Origin: Pseudomonas sp. P8_241
GTDB lineage: Bacteria; Pseudomonadota; Gammaproteobacteria; Pseudomonadales; Pseudomonadaceae
DNA length: 64,000 bases
Direction of reading: 5' to 3'
Assembly (NCBI RefSeq): GCF_034008315.1
Contig: NZ_CP125377.1
Location: 4,214,501-4,278,500, forward strand
The notes beneath the pieces were generated by a model. It had not been told where the DNA came from. It was given only the letters and a program-made list of their open reading frames with translations, and did not search any database. The stretch's first letter is position 1; every line of letters begins with the position of its first letter. Made by a program: the position numbers and the translations under genes. Positions 28,211 to 37,510 of this stretch are shown in pieces.

Positions 28211-29581
28211 ATGCAGCTCAAACACAAGATCGTCGCCCTCGGGATTCTGCCGCTGGTGCTGGCCATTGCTGTCATCTGCGCGCTGGTGATTTCCCTCAAC
28301 CGCCAATTGGGCGATCAACAGGCGCAACTGATCGAAGACAGCATTCTGGCGAGCAAGCGTGCAGAGCTGAAAAACTACGTGGAGATGGCCCAGAGCCTGA
28401 TCGCGCCCCTGTACGACGATGGCCACGGTGACGCCCACGCCCAGCAACAAGTGCTGGAAGAACTGCGCAAGCTCAGTTTCGGCGTCAACGGCTACTTCTT
28501 CGTCTACGACCACCAAGGCCGCAGTCTGATGCATGCGCGCCAGTCGGAACTGGTGGGCCAATACCTGTGGGACATGAAAGACCCCCACGGCCTGCCGGTG
28601 ATTCAGGCGCTGCTCCAAAGCGCGCAATCGGGCCAGGGTTTTCAACGCTACGCCTGGAACAAACCTTCCTCCGGCCAGGTGACCGACAAGCTCGCCTATG
28701 TGGTGATGCTCGATCGCTGGGGCTGGATGCTCGGCACCGGCATCTACCTGGAAGACGTCGAGCGCGCCACCCAGCAGGCTCGTGTCGAAGTGGCCATGGG
28801 CATCCGCAAGACCATGATGGCGATTGCCGTGGTCGCGCTGGTCGCGGTGCTGTTCGTGTTCGCCACCGGCATGACCCTCAACGTCAGTGAACACCGTCTG
28901 GCGGACAAGAAACTGCAGCGCCTGACCCAGCGTATTGTCAGCTTGCAGGAGGAAGAGCGATCCCGGGTGTCCCGTGAGCTGCACGATGGCATCAGCCAGG
29001 TGTTGGTTTCGATCAAGTTTCAGTTCGAACTGGCCAGCCATCTGCTTGAAAACGGACAGACAAACGACAAGGGTTTGAACACTTTAAGGGATGCCACCGA
29101 TCGCCTGGGCGATGCCATCGGCGAAGTCCGCAGTCTTTCCCATGACCTGCGCTCATCCCTGCTGGACACCCTCGGCCTGCCAGCGGCCATTGGTCAATTG
29201 GCCGCCGAATTCGAGCAGCGCAGCGGGCTGACCGTGACCTATGACGAAAATGAATTCGACTGCCAACTGGTCGACGGCGCCGCGGTTTCGCTGTTCCGCA
29301 TCGTCCAGGAAGGCCTGACCAACATCGAACGCCATGCGCAGGCGCAGAACGTGTCCATTACACTGCGCGGCTGCGACGAATCAGTGCGGCTGACAGTGGT
29401 CGATGACGGCATCGGTTTCAACGTTGCCCAGGTCGAACGTCGTCAGGCTGGCATTGGCTTGCGTAACATCCGCGAACGCGTCGAACATTTTGGCGGGCGC
29501 TTCGATCTGATCTCGATGCCGGGCAGAAGTGAGCTGGACGTACGACTGCCGATGAAACCTGGCACAAAACTACAAGAGTGA
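28211..29581 (+). CDS. Sensor histidine kinase, sCache + HisKA_3 type
   Basis: The protein has 456 residues from ATG 28211 after AGGAG; the ORF extends upstream only through a REP element. It has membrane segment 1 at about 8-28, then a periplasmic single Cache domain with GYFFVYDHQGRSLMHARQ and LDRWGWMLGTGIY, then membrane segment 2 at about 195-218. It also has a HisKA_3 dimer domain with the phospho-histidine in RVSRELHDGISQVL, and a HATPase_c domain (NIERHAQAQNV, VDDGIGFN, GLRNIRERVEHFGG). It pairs with the LuxR-type regulator 8 bases downstream. Cache_2 modules often sense pyruvate, acetate or similar acids, which fits the divergent cstA. Confidence 0.92.
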   Translation: MQLKHKIVALGILPLVLAIAVICALVISLNRQLGDQQAQLIEDSILASKRAELKNYVEMAQSLIAPLYDDGHGDAHAQQQVLEELRKLSFGVNGYFFVYDHQGRSLMHARQSELVGQYLWDMKDPHGLPVIQALLQSAQSGQGFQRYAWNKPSSGQVTDKLAYVVMLDRWGWMLGTGIYLEDVERATQQARVEVAMGIRKTMMAIAVVALVAVLFVFATGMTLNVSEHRLADKKLQRLTQRIVSLQEEERSRVSRELHDGISQVLVSIKFQFELASHLLENGQTNDKGLNTLRDATDRLGDAIGEVRSLSHDLRSSLLDTLGLPAAIGQLAAEFEQRSGLTVTYDENEFDCQLVDGAAVSLFRIVQEGLTNIERHAQAQNVSITLRGCDESVRLTVVDDGIGFNVAQVERRQAGIGLRNIRERVEHFGGRFDLISMPGRSELDVRLPMKPGTKLQE

Positions 29582-29589
29582 AACCTTGC

Positions 29590-30222
29590 ATGAACCTGCC
29601 CTCCCCGATCCGCGTCGCTCTGGTCGACGATCACTCCCTGGTCCGCGACGGCATCAAAGCGTTGCTGGCCGTGATGTCGCCCCTGGAAATGGTCGGCGAA
29701 GCGGAGAACGGCGCGCAGGCCATCGAGATGGTCGGACGCTGCCAGCCGGACCTGCTACTGGTCGACATCAGCCTGCCGGACATGAACGGCCTGGAGTTGA
29801 CTCGCGTGCTGCGTAGCCAGTACCCCTCACTCAAGGTGTTGGTGCTGAGCATGTACGACAATTATGAATACGTCAGTGAATCGGTGCGCTCCGGCGCCAG
29901 CGGCTACGTGCTGAAGAACGCCCCGTCACGGGAAATCATCGCCGCCATCGAAGCCATCAGCAGTGGCGGCACCTTCTACAGCGCCGAGATCGCCCAGCGG
30001 CTGATCGCGGACCGGAACACCGACAACGAACTGACCCCGAGGGAAAGCCAGGTCTTGTCGAAGATGGCCCAAGGGCTGAACAACAAGGAAATGGCGCGCG
30101 AACTGGACATCAGCGTGCGCACGGTGGAGACGCATCGCTTGAGCATCCGGCGCAAGCTCAACATCGACAAGCCCGCGGCACTGGTCAAGTACGCCATCGA
30201 TCATGGGCTTATCTCCCGCTAA
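29590..30222 (+). CDS. LuxR/NarL-type response regulator
   Basis: The protein has 210 residues from ATG 29590. The receiver domain carries VALVDDHSLVRDG (acidic pocket), the phospho-aspartate in LLVDISLPDMNG, and a lysine in GYVLKNAPS. The C-terminal LuxR helix-turn-helix reads LTPRESQVLSKMAQGLNNKE, then MARELDISVRTVETHRLSI. It is the cognate partner of the kinase at 28211 and the likely binder of the palindrome in front of cstA. Confidence 0.93.
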   Translation: MNLPSPIRVALVDDHSLVRDGIKALLAVMSPLEMVGEAENGAQAIEMVGRCQPDLLLVDISLPDMNGLELTRVLRSQYPSLKVLVLSMYDNYEYVSESVRSGASGYVLKNAPSREIIAAIEAISSGGTFYSAEIAQRLIADRNTDNELTPRESQVLSKMAQGLNNKEMARELDISVRTVETHRLSIRRKLNIDKPAALVKYAIDHGLISR

Positions 30223-30249
30223 CGCCCCCTCATTCGTTCCACACAACTG

Positions 30250-30338
30250 TGAGAACGGGCTTGCCCGCGATAGCGTCCGTTGAGCCGCCATTGAAGTTGA
30301 CTGACACACTGCGATCGCGGGCAAGCCCGCTCCTACAG
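30250..30338. repeat. REP/BIME pair
   Basis: Halves TGAGAACGGGCTTGCCCGCG and GCGGGCAAGCCCGCTCCTACAG face each other. It lies between the response regulator and the catabolic cluster. Confidence 0.75.
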
Positions 30339-30428
30339 GGTCGGTGTGTGCGCAAAGAATCTGTTTTTCTCCCCTCATTGCGACCACCCGACCAGAAACT
30401 CCGTTCAGGGACTTGCGTCATCGGTATT

Positions 30429-30440
30429 ATGGTATACCAT
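30429..30440. promoter_or_regulatory. FadR-type GntR operator, copy 1 (perfect palindrome)
   Basis: ATGGTATACCAT, 38 bases before the first gene of the catabolic cluster. The same motif recurs with 1-2 changes at 38675 and twice at 39999-40025. TGGT-N-ACCA cores are typical for FadR/FCD regulators, and one is encoded at 36102. Confidence 0.65.
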
Positions 30441-30477
30441 CAGACGCACAGACACCCAAACCTCTACGGAGCAGCTC

Positions 30478-31068
30478 ATGAGTTTCGAAATCCGCAAGAT
30501 CGTCAGCTATGTCGAAGAAACCTTTATTGAAGGCGGCAAAGCCACCGATAAGCCCGTGACCATGGTCGGTCTGGCCGTGGTGATGAAAAACCCGTGGCTG
30601 GGCAACGGTTTCGTCGAAGACCTCAAGCCACAGATCCGCGCCAACTGCTCCGACCTCGGCGCCCTGATGGTCGAGCGTCTGGTGGGCATCATCGGCGGTG
30701 CCGAGAAAATCGAGGCGTACGGCAAGGCTGCGGTGGTCGGCGCCGATGGCGAAATCGAACACGCTTCGGCGGTGATCCACACCCTGCGCTTCGGTAATCA
30801 CTACCGCGAAGCGGTCAAGGCCAAGAGCTACCTGAGCTTCACCAACAAGCGCGGCGGCCCCGGCACTTCGATCCAGATCCCGATGATGCACAAGGACGAC
30901 GAAGGCCTGCGTTCGCACTACATCACCCTGGAAATGCAGATCGAAGACGCCCCGCGTGCCGACGAAATCGTCGTGGTCCTGGGTTGCGCCGACGGCGGCC
31001 GCCTGCACCCGCGCATCGGTAACCGCTACATCGACCTGGAAGAACTGGCCGCCGAAAAAGCCCAGTAA
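30478..31068 (+). CDS. 'Amino acid synthesis' family protein (PF06684, DUF1185)
   Basis: The protein has 196 residues from ATG 30478; longer upstream frames pass through the operator. Characteristic parts: FEIRKIVSYVEETFIEGGK, VGLAVVMKNPWLGNGFVEDL, GIIGGAEKIEAYGKAAVVGA and RGGPGTSIQIPMMHKDDEGL. Structures of this family show a chorismate-mutase-like fold, but no reaction is established. It is the first gene of the operator-controlled cluster, followed by a hydrolase and a dehydrogenase, which suggests an isomerase- or hydrolase-like step in a degradation route. That is inference. Confidence 0.88.
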   Translation: MSFEIRKIVSYVEETFIEGGKATDKPVTMVGLAVVMKNPWLGNGFVEDLKPQIRANCSDLGALMVERLVGIIGGAEKIEAYGKAAVVGADGEIEHASAVIHTLRFGNHYREAVKAKSYLSFTNKRGGPGTSIQIPMMHKDDEGLRSHYITLEMQIEDAPRADEIVVVLGCADGGRLHPRIGNRYIDLEELAAEKAQ

Positions 31069-31112
31069 CCGGCCAGCAGAACGACAACAAGAAGGCATTG
31101 CAGGAGCGCTCC

Positions 31113-31946
31113 ATGATTCGGCTCACCGCTGAACTCACCCCGGCTGGCACCAGTTACCTGGCGACCGGCCAAGGCCAGCCCGTGGTCTTGATCCACGGCG
31201 TGGGCCTGAACAAAGAAATGTGGGGTGGCCAGATCGTTGGCCTGGCCACGCAGTACCGCGTCATCGCCTACGACATGCTCGGACATGGCGCCAGCCCGCG
31301 CCCTTCGATCGGTACGCCGCTGCTCGGCTATGCCGACCAGTTGCTGGAGCTGCTCGACCACCTGCAATTGCCCAAGGCTACGGTGATCGGTTTTTCCATG
31401 GGCGGGCTGGTGGCGCGGGCCTTTGCCCTGCACTACCCGCGACGCCTGGAAGGTCTGGTGGTGCTCAACAGCGTGTTCAACCGCAGCGCCGAACAGCGCG
31501 CCGGGGTCATCGCCCGCACCAGCCAGGCTGCCGAACACGGGCCGGACGCTAATGCCGAAGCGGCGCTGTCGCGCTGGTTCAGCCGTGAATACCAGGCCGC
31601 GAACCCGGCGCAGATCGCCGCGATTCGCCAGACCCTGGCCGGCAATGACCCGCAAGGTTACCTGACGACCTATGAATTGTTCGCCACCCAAGACATGTAT
31701 CGCGCCGACGACCTGGCCAGCATCCAGGTGCCGACGCTGATCGCCACCGGCGAACTGGACCCCGGCTCGACCCCGGAAATGGCCAGACAATTGGCCGAAC
31801 GCATTCCCGGCGCAACCGTCGCCGTGCTCGCCGAGCAACGGCATATGATGCCCGTAGAGTCTCCGCGCCTGGTCAACCAGCTGTTGCTGGAGTTTCTGCA
31901 GACCGCGCATTCCCAGCAAAACCAGATCAAGGGGATCGTTGCATGA
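31113..31946 (+). CDS. Alpha/beta-hydrolase
   Basis: The protein has 277 residues from ATG 31113 after CAGGAG. VVLIHGVGLNKEMWGG gives the oxyanion region, VIGFSMGGLVARAFA the nucleophile elbow (Ser in GFSMG), TGELDPGSTPEM the acid and EQRHMMPVESP the histidine. It is closest in style to 3-oxoadipate enol-lactonase/RutD-type enzymes that hydrolyse small lactones, esters or carbamates in catabolic operons. It overlaps the next gene by 4 bases (ATGA). Confidence 0.88.
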   Translation: MIRLTAELTPAGTSYLATGQGQPVVLIHGVGLNKEMWGGQIVGLATQYRVIAYDMLGHGASPRPSIGTPLLGYADQLLELLDHLQLPKATVIGFSMGGLVARAFALHYPRRLEGLVVLNSVFNRSAEQRAGVIARTSQAAEHGPDANAEAALSRWFSREYQAANPAQIAAIRQTLAGNDPQGYLTTYELFATQDMYRADDLASIQVPTLIATGELDPGSTPEMARQLAERIPGATVAVLAEQRHMMPVESPRLVNQLLLEFLQTAHSQQNQIKGIVA

Positions 31947-33424
31947 CACTCGCACGCTTCCAGATGTGCATCGGCGGTGAATGGGTCGATGCCCTCTCCG
32001 GCAAGACCTTCGAAAGCCTCAACCCGGCGCTGGCCGAGCCTTGGGCTGAACTGCCCGATGCCGACGAAGCCGATGTCGAGCGCGCCGTGCACGCCGCGCA
32101 AAGCGCTTTCGACAGCCCGGCATGGCGCGGTTTGACCGCCACCGCTCGCGGCAAATTGCTGCGACGCCTGGGCGACCTGATCGCCGAGAACAAGGAACAA
32201 CTGGCGCAGCTGGAAAGCCGCGACAACGGCAAGCTGATCCGCGAAACCCGTGGCCAGGTTGGCTATCTGCCGGAGTTTTTCCACTACACCGCAGGCCTCG
32301 CGGACAAGCTCGAAGGCGGCACCCTGCCGCTGGACAAGCCGGACCTGTTTGCCTACACCGTGCACGAAGCCATGGGCGTGGTTGCCGCGATCATTCCGTG
32401 GAACAGCCCGCTTTATCTGACTGCAATCAAGCTGGCGCCGGCCCTCGCGGCAGGCAACACCATCGTGATCAAGCCGTCGGAACACGCCTCGGCAACGATT
32501 CTTGAACTGGCGCGTCTGGCGCTGGAAGCGGGCATTCCACCCGGTGTGGTCAACGTCGTCACCGGTTACGGCCCGAGCACCGGCGCCGCCCTCACCCGCC
32601 ATCCGCTGATCCGCAAGATCGCCTTCACCGGCGGCGCGGCCACGGCACGGCATGTGGTGCGCAGCAGCGCGGAGAACTTCGCCAAACTGTCGCTGGAACT
32701 GGGGGGGAAATCGCCGAACATCATTTTCGCCGACGCCGACCTCGACAGCGCAATCAACGGCGCCATCGCCGGGATCTACGCCGCCTCCGGACAGAGCTGT
32801 GTCTCCGGTTCGCGCCTGCTGGTGCAGGATGAAATCTACGATGAGTTCGTTGGCCGTCTGGTGGAACGCGCCCAGCGCATCCGTATCGGCAACCCCCTGG
32901 ACGACAACAGCGAAATGGGACCGATGGCCACCGCGCAGCAATTGGCCGTGGTCGAAGGCCTGGTCGCCGATGCCATCGCCGAAGGTGCGCGTCTGCGCCT
33001 GGGCGGCAAACGTCCGACCAATCTGGGTGAGGGCTGGTTCTACGAACCGACACTGTTCGAGTGCGACCGCAACTCGATGAAAATCATGCAGGAAGAAGTC
33101 TTTGGCCCGGTGGCCTCGGTCATCCGGTTCAAGGACGAAGCCGAAGCGCTGGCGATTGCCAACGACTCGCAGTTCGGACTCGCCGCCGGCATCTGGACCC
33201 GCGACCTGGGCCGCGCCCATCGCCTGGCCCGGGACGTGCGCTCAGGGATCATCTGGGTCAACACTTATCGCGCCGTGTCGGCCATGGCGCCGATTGGCGG
33301 CTTCAAGAACAGTGGCTATGGACGCGAAAGCGGCATCGATTCGGTGCTGGCCTACACCGAGGTGAAAACGGTATGGATCAATCTCTCCCAGGCACCGATG
33401 CCTGATCCGTTTGTGATGCGCTAG
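31943..33424 (+). CDS. NAD(P)-dependent aldehyde dehydrogenase
   Basis: The protein has 493 residues. Cofactor region IIPWNSPLYLTAIKLAPALA, catalytic glutamate in LELGGKSPNIIFADADL, nucleophilic cysteine in SGQSCVSGSR, and EVFGPVASVIRFKDEAEALA near the C-terminus. This is a class of broad aldehyde dehydrogenases close to betaine-aldehyde/hydroxymuconic-semialdehyde enzymes. It should oxidise an aldehyde formed within the same pathway. Start overlaps the hydrolase stop. Confidence 0.92.
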   Translation: MTLARFQMCIGGEWVDALSGKTFESLNPALAEPWAELPDADEADVERAVHAAQSAFDSPAWRGLTATARGKLLRRLGDLIAENKEQLAQLESRDNGKLIRETRGQVGYLPEFFHYTAGLADKLEGGTLPLDKPDLFAYTVHEAMGVVAAIIPWNSPLYLTAIKLAPALAAGNTIVIKPSEHASATILELARLALEAGIPPGVVNVVTGYGPSTGAALTRHPLIRKIAFTGGAATARHVVRSSAENFAKLSLELGGKSPNIIFADADLDSAINGAIAGIYAASGQSCVSGSRLLVQDEIYDEFVGRLVERAQRIRIGNPLDDNSEMGPMATAQQLAVVEGLVADAIAEGARLRLGGKRPTNLGEGWFYEPTLFECDRNSMKIMQEEVFGPVASVIRFKDEAEALAIANDSQFGLAAGIWTRDLGRAHRLARDVRSGIIWVNTYRAVSAMAPIGGFKNSGYGRESGIDSVLAYTEVKTVWINLSQAPMPDPFVMR

Positions 33425-33436
33425 GAGTCCTGGAAA

Positions 33437-33922
33437 ATGATCGAACCCGGCATTTACAAAGACGTCATGAGCTCGTTCCCGTCCGGGGTCACGGTGGTCA
33501 CCACCCTCGACCCGGACGGCGGCATCGTCGGCATCACCGCCAGCGCGTTCAGTGCGCTGTCGATCGACCCGGCACTGGTGCTGTTCTGCCCCAACTACGG
33601 CTCCGACACCTACCCGGTGCTGCGCGACAGCAAGCAGTTCGCGATTCATTTGCTGTCCGCCGAGCAGACCGCCGAAGCCTATGCCTTCGCCGGTAAAGGC
33701 AAGGACAAGGCCAAAGGCATCGAATGGCATTTGAGCGATCTGGGTAACCCGATCCTGGCCAAAGCCACGGCGATCATCGAGTGCGAACTGTGGCGCGAAT
33801 ACGACGGCGGCGATCACGCGATCATCGTCGGCGCGGTGAGAAACCTGATCCTGCCCGCGCAACCGGTGACGCCGATGATCTATCACAAAGGCAAGCTGGG
33901 CCCGCTGCCCACCCTGGCCTGA
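33437..33922 (+). CDS. Flavin reductase family protein
   Basis: The protein has 161 residues behind AGGAG. SSFPSGVTVVTTLDPDGGIV, GITASAFSALSIDPALVLFC and FAIHLLSAEQTAEAYAFAGK are the FMN-binding fold of HpaC/RutF-type reductases that supply reduced flavin to a separate monooxygenase. No flavin-dependent oxygenase gene is in the window, so its partner is missing here or unrecognised. Confidence 0.9.
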   Translation: MIEPGIYKDVMSSFPSGVTVVTTLDPDGGIVGITASAFSALSIDPALVLFCPNYGSDTYPVLRDSKQFAIHLLSAEQTAEAYAFAGKGKDKAKGIEWHLSDLGNPILAKATAIIECELWREYDGGDHAIIVGAVRNLILPAQPVTPMIYHKGKLGPLPTLA

Positions 33923-33932
33923 CACAGCCCCC

Positions 33933-34033
33933 TGTAGGAGCGAGCCTGCTCGCGATGGTCGTGAACGATAACGCGTGCTGTCTGACAGCCCTTGGCGTTC
34001 TCGGGTTTTTCGCGAGCAGGCTCGCTCCTACAG
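33933..34033. repeat. REP/BIME pair
   Basis: TGTAGGAGCGAGCCTGCTCG and, inverted, CGAGCAGGCTCGCTCCTACA, with a 60-base spacer containing GTCGTGAACGATAACGCG. It lies between the flavin reductase and the second dehydrogenase. Confidence 0.85.
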
Positions 34034-34059
34034 GTAACCCATTATTCTCAGGAGCCGGC

Positions 34060-35511
34060 ATGAGCCCAGCAGCCTCGTTACTGTTCCGCCAACAGGCCTA
34101 CATCAATGGCCAATGGCTGGACGCGCCGGATGGCGCCTGTCAGGACATTTTCAACCCGGCCACCGGTGAACTCATCGGCCGGGTGCCGAACCTCGGCGCC
34201 GAGCATGCGTGCCTGGCCATCGAGGCCGCCAACAAAGCCTGGCCGGCCTGGCGTGCACTGACCGCCAAGGAGCGCAGCAATACGCTCAAGCGCTGGCACG
34301 CCTTGATGCTGGAAAACGCCGACACCCTGGCTGAAATCCTCACCCTTGAACAAGGCAAGCCACTGGCCGAAGCCAAGGGCGAAATCCTCTACGCCGCAAG
34401 CTTCATCGAGTGGTTCGCCGAAGAGGCCAAGCGCATCTACGGCGACACCATTCCCAGCCACAAGGGCGATGCGCGCATTGTGGTCAGCAAGGAGCCGATT
34501 GGCGTCGTCGCGGCCATCACGCCGTGGAACTTCCCGGCGGCGATGATCACCCGCAAGGCAGGCCCGGCGCTGGCGGCCGGTTGCCCGTGCATCGTCAAAC
34601 CGGCGCCGGAAACGCCGTTCTCCGCGCTGGCGATGGCCGCATTGGCGGAACAGGCCGGGATTCCCGCCGGCATTTTCAACGTGATCACCGGTGATGCCGT
34701 TGCCATCGGTGGTGAGCTGACCTCAAGCCCACTCGTGCGCAAACTGTCGTTCACCGGCTCCACCGGGATCGGCAAATTGCTGATGGCCCAGTGCGCGCCG
34801 ACGTTGAAAAAAGTCTCGCTGGAACTGGGCGGCAATGCGCCGTTCATTGTCTTTGACGACGCCGATCTGGAGCGCGCCGTTGACGGTGCCCTGATCGCCA
34901 AATTCCGCAACGCCGGGCAGACCTGCGTCTGTGTCAATCGCTTCCTGGTGCAGGACGGCATCCACGACGCCTTTGTTATGCGTTTAGCCGAACGGGTTTC
35001 GCAACTCAAGGTCGGCAGCGGTTTCGATGATGGCGTCACTCAAGGGCCACTGATCAATGAACGTGCCGTGGCCAAGGTCGAAGACCACGTGCAAGACGCG
35101 CTGGAGCACGGTGCACAACTGCTGTGCGGTGGCGAACGTCATGCGTTGGGCAATGGTTTCTTTCAGCCGACCGTACTGATCGACGTCACCACGCAAATGA
35201 AGGTCGCCCGGGATGAAACCTTTGGTCCGCTGGCCGCCGTTTTCCGCTTCGATACCGAGGCCCAGGCCGTCGAGATGGCCAACGACACCGAATTCGGCCT
35301 CGCAGCCTACTGCTACACCCGCGACCTTGGCCGTGCCTGGCGCATGAGCGAAGCACTGGAATACGGCATGGTCGGGATCAACGAAGGGCTGATTTCCACC
35401 GAAGTCGCGCCGTTTGGCGGCATCAAGTCCTCGGGGCTGGGCCGTGAAGGGTCGAAGTACGGCATCGAGGATTACCTGGAACTCAAATACACCTTGATGG
35501 GTGGCCTCTGA
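34060..35511 (+). CDS. NAD(P)-dependent succinate-semialdehyde dehydrogenase-like enzyme
   Basis: The protein has 483 residues from ATG 34060 after GGAG; the longer upstream frame is REP sequence. Typical SSADH/GabD pieces: EQGKPLAEAKGEILYAASFI, ITPWNFPAAMITRKAGPALA, the glutamate in LELGGNAPFIVFDDADLE, and the active-site stretch NAGQTCVCVNRFLVQDGI with two cysteines two residues apart, as in redox-switched SSADHs. It makes succinate-level products, so the pathway may end in succinate semialdehyde. Confidence 0.9.
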   Translation: MSPAASLLFRQQAYINGQWLDAPDGACQDIFNPATGELIGRVPNLGAEHACLAIEAANKAWPAWRALTAKERSNTLKRWHALMLENADTLAEILTLEQGKPLAEAKGEILYAASFIEWFAEEAKRIYGDTIPSHKGDARIVVSKEPIGVVAAITPWNFPAAMITRKAGPALAAGCPCIVKPAPETPFSALAMAALAEQAGIPAGIFNVITGDAVAIGGELTSSPLVRKLSFTGSTGIGKLLMAQCAPTLKKVSLELGGNAPFIVFDDADLERAVDGALIAKFRNAGQTCVCVNRFLVQDGIHDAFVMRLAERVSQLKVGSGFDDGVTQGPLINERAVAKVEDHVQDALEHGAQLLCGGERHALGNGFFQPTVLIDVTTQMKVARDETFGPLAAVFRFDTEAQAVEMANDTEFGLAAYCYTRDLGRAWRMSEALEYGMVGINEGLISTEVAPFGGIKSSGLGREGSKYGIEDYLELKYTLMGGL

Positions 35512-35526
35512 AACGCGGGTTCAACC

Positions 35527-35593
35527 TGTAGGAGCCGGCTTGCTGGCGAAGGCGTCTTCGAGTACGCCATCGTCAGCAAGCCGGGCTCCTACG
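35527..35593. repeat. REP/BIME pair
   Basis: TGTAGGAGCCGGCTTGCTGG faces CAGCAAGCCGGGCTCCTACG in the 113-base gap before the CMD gene. Confidence 0.8.
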
Positions 35594-35624
35594 AGATCCA
35601 AATCCCCCACGGGAGAGCATCGGA

Positions 35625-36014
35625 ATGAACAACGAGAAATACGAAAAAGGCCTGAAGATCCGCACCCAGGTGCTGGGCGAGGCCTACGTCAACCGTTCCA
35701 TCGAAAACGCCGACGACTTCACCCGGCCGTTGCAGGAAATGGTCACCGAGTACTGTTGGGGCCACGTCTGGGGTCGCGAAGGCTTGTCGCTCAAGGAGCG
35801 CAGCATGATCAACCTGGCGATGATCTCGGCCCTCAACCGGCCCCATGAACTCAAACTGCATGTGCGCGGCGCCTTGCGTAACGGCCTGAGTCGTGAGCAA
35901 ATACGCGAAATTCTGCTTCAGGTCGGCATATATTGCGGTGTCCCCGCTGCCGTCGACAGTTTCCGGCTCGCCCGAGAAGCCTTCGCCGAAGCCGATGCCG
36001 AGGCCTCCAGTTAA
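35625..36014 (+). CDS. Carboxymuconolactone decarboxylase (CMD) family protein
   Basis: The protein has 129 residues behind GGGAGAGCATCGGA. RPLQEMVTEYCWGHVWGREG, LSLKERSMINLAMISALNRP and EIREILLQVGIYCGVPAAVD are the 4-carboxymuconolactone decarboxylase pattern. The family also includes AhpD-like proteins, but the CxxC peroxidase motif is absent, so a decarboxylase/isomerase role is more likely. Confidence 0.9.
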   Translation: MNNEKYEKGLKIRTQVLGEAYVNRSIENADDFTRPLQEMVTEYCWGHVWGREGLSLKERSMINLAMISALNRPHELKLHVRGALRNGLSREQIREILLQVGIYCGVPAAVDSFRLAREAFAEADAEASS

Positions 36015-36101
36015 CCCTTGGCTGTTTGATCGACCGGGCACCCAGATTCCCGTAATCGACGTGCTCTTTTTGCATGGACAGCCACAATCAGAGCGGACCC
36101 C

Positions 36102-36854
36102 ATGAAACGCCTGCCACTCGACGACAGCTTCAAGGTCAATCGCAACCCCGTTACCCTGCGCGAAATCGTGCTGGATAAACTGCGAAGCGCCATCATGAAC
36201 TTCCAGCTTCTGCCGGGAGACCGTCTGGTCGAACGCGATCTGTGCGATCGCCTGGGCGTCAGCCGTACTTCCGTGCGCGAAGCCTTGCGTCACCTCGAAT
36301 CCGAAGGCCTGGTGGAATTCGCCGACGCCAAGGGCCCGCGTGTCGCGATCATCACCCTGGCCGATGCCGTGGACATCTACGAGCTGCGCTGCGTGCTCGA
36401 AGGGCTGATCGTGCAACTGTTCACCCTGCGCGCCAAGGCCAAAGACATCAAGGCCCTGGAAAAAGCCCTGGAAGAAAACCGCAAGGCGTTGAAAGACGGC
36501 GAACTGCAGCAGGTTATCGACTCGGTTCAGGGTTTCTACGATGTGCTGCTCGAAGGCTCGGGCAACCATGTCGCGGCCACTCAGTTGCGTCAGTTGCAGG
36601 CACGCATCAGCTACCTGCGCGCGACGTCGGTATCCCAGGAAAATCGGCGCGGTGCCAGCAATCAGGAGATGGAACGCATGGTCGAGGCGATCAAGGGTGG
36701 CGATCCGCTGGTTGCCCACCAGGCTTGCGTCGACCACGTGCGTGCGGCCGCCGCCGTGGCCCTGGATTACCTCAAGCGCAAGCAGGAAGAAACCGGTGCC
36801 ACGCCGCCGATCACCCTGCCCATCGCGCTGAAAGAACCGCGCATAGGTCGCTGA
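36102..36854 (+). CDS. GntR family transcriptional regulator, FadR/FCD type
   Basis: The protein has 250 residues. N-terminal winged helix: LREIVLDKLRSAIMNFQLLP, GDRLVERDLCDRLGVSRTSV, REALRHLESEGLVEF. The C-terminal FCD all-helical ligand domain starts at ADAVDIYELRCVLEGLIV. It lies inside the cluster whose promoters carry four copies of ATGGTATACCAT or close variants, and is the only regulator there, so it is the best candidate to bind them. The inducer is probably a pathway intermediate. Confidence 0.9.
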   Translation: MKRLPLDDSFKVNRNPVTLREIVLDKLRSAIMNFQLLPGDRLVERDLCDRLGVSRTSVREALRHLESEGLVEFADAKGPRVAIITLADAVDIYELRCVLEGLIVQLFTLRAKAKDIKALEKALEENRKALKDGELQQVIDSVQGFYDVLLEGSGNHVAATQLRQLQARISYLRATSVSQENRRGASNQEMERMVEAIKGGDPLVAHQACVDHVRAAAAVALDYLKRKQEETGATPPITLPIALKEPRIGR

Positions 36855-36856
36855 AA

Positions 36857-37420
36857 ATGTTCAGCCCGAGCTTTTGCCCCAAGTGTGGCAGCGCTGATCT
36901 CGGTCAGCAGTTGCCGCCGGGCGATACGCACGAGCGCCTGATGTGTCGCGGTTGTGGCTACATCCATTACATCAATCCAAAGATCATTGCCGGCTGCATC
37001 ATCGAGCAGGATGGCAAATACCTCTTGTGCCAGCGAGCGATCCCGCCGCGTCCCGGCACCTGGACGCTGCCGGCAGGCTTCATGGAAAGCGGCGAGACCA
37101 CCGAGCAGGCGGCCTTGCGCGAGGTCTGGGAAGAAAGCGGCGTGCGGGCGGAAATCGTCTCGCCGTATTCTATTTTCAGCGTGCCGAAGATCAGCGAGGT
37201 GTACATCATCTTCCGCGCCATCGCGCTGGAGATCACCGGCCAGTACGGCCCGGAAACCCTCGACTACAAGTTTTTCGCGCCTGAGGATATCCCTTGGGAG
37301 AGCATCTACTACCCGGCGATCCGGCAGATTCTCGAGCGTTATATCGAGGAGCGGCAGGCTGGGGTGTATGGCATTTACATGGGTAATGATGACAGCGGGA
37401 AGATTCACTTTATTCGCTGA
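36857..37420 (+). CDS. Zinc-ribbon Nudix hydrolase
   Basis: The protein has 187 residues, starting 2 bases after the GntR stop. The N-terminal ribbon has paired cysteines (FCPKCGS and MCRGCGY). The Nudix box GFMESGETTEQAALREVWEE, SG fits GX5EX7REUXEEXGU exactly. Such proteins hydrolyse nucleoside-diphosphate derivatives such as NAD(H), FAD or ADP-ribose; housekeeping versions sit alone. Operon position next to FMN-dependent genes hints at flavin-nucleotide turnover, which is inference. Confidence 0.9.
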   Translation: MFSPSFCPKCGSADLGQQLPPGDTHERLMCRGCGYIHYINPKIIAGCIIEQDGKYLLCQRAIPPRPGTWTLPAGFMESGETTEQAALREVWEESGVRAEIVSPYSIFSVPKISEVYIIFRAIALEITGQYGPETLDYKFFAPEDIPWESIYYPAIRQILERYIEERQAGVYGIYMGNDDSGKIHFIR

Positions 37421-37510
37421 TCTGTTTTCTGTTGTTCGAATTTTGGTAACCGACTCCCCTGTAGGAGCGAGCCTGCTCGCGAAGATTTGTCGTTCGACGC
37501 TGGCTTTCGG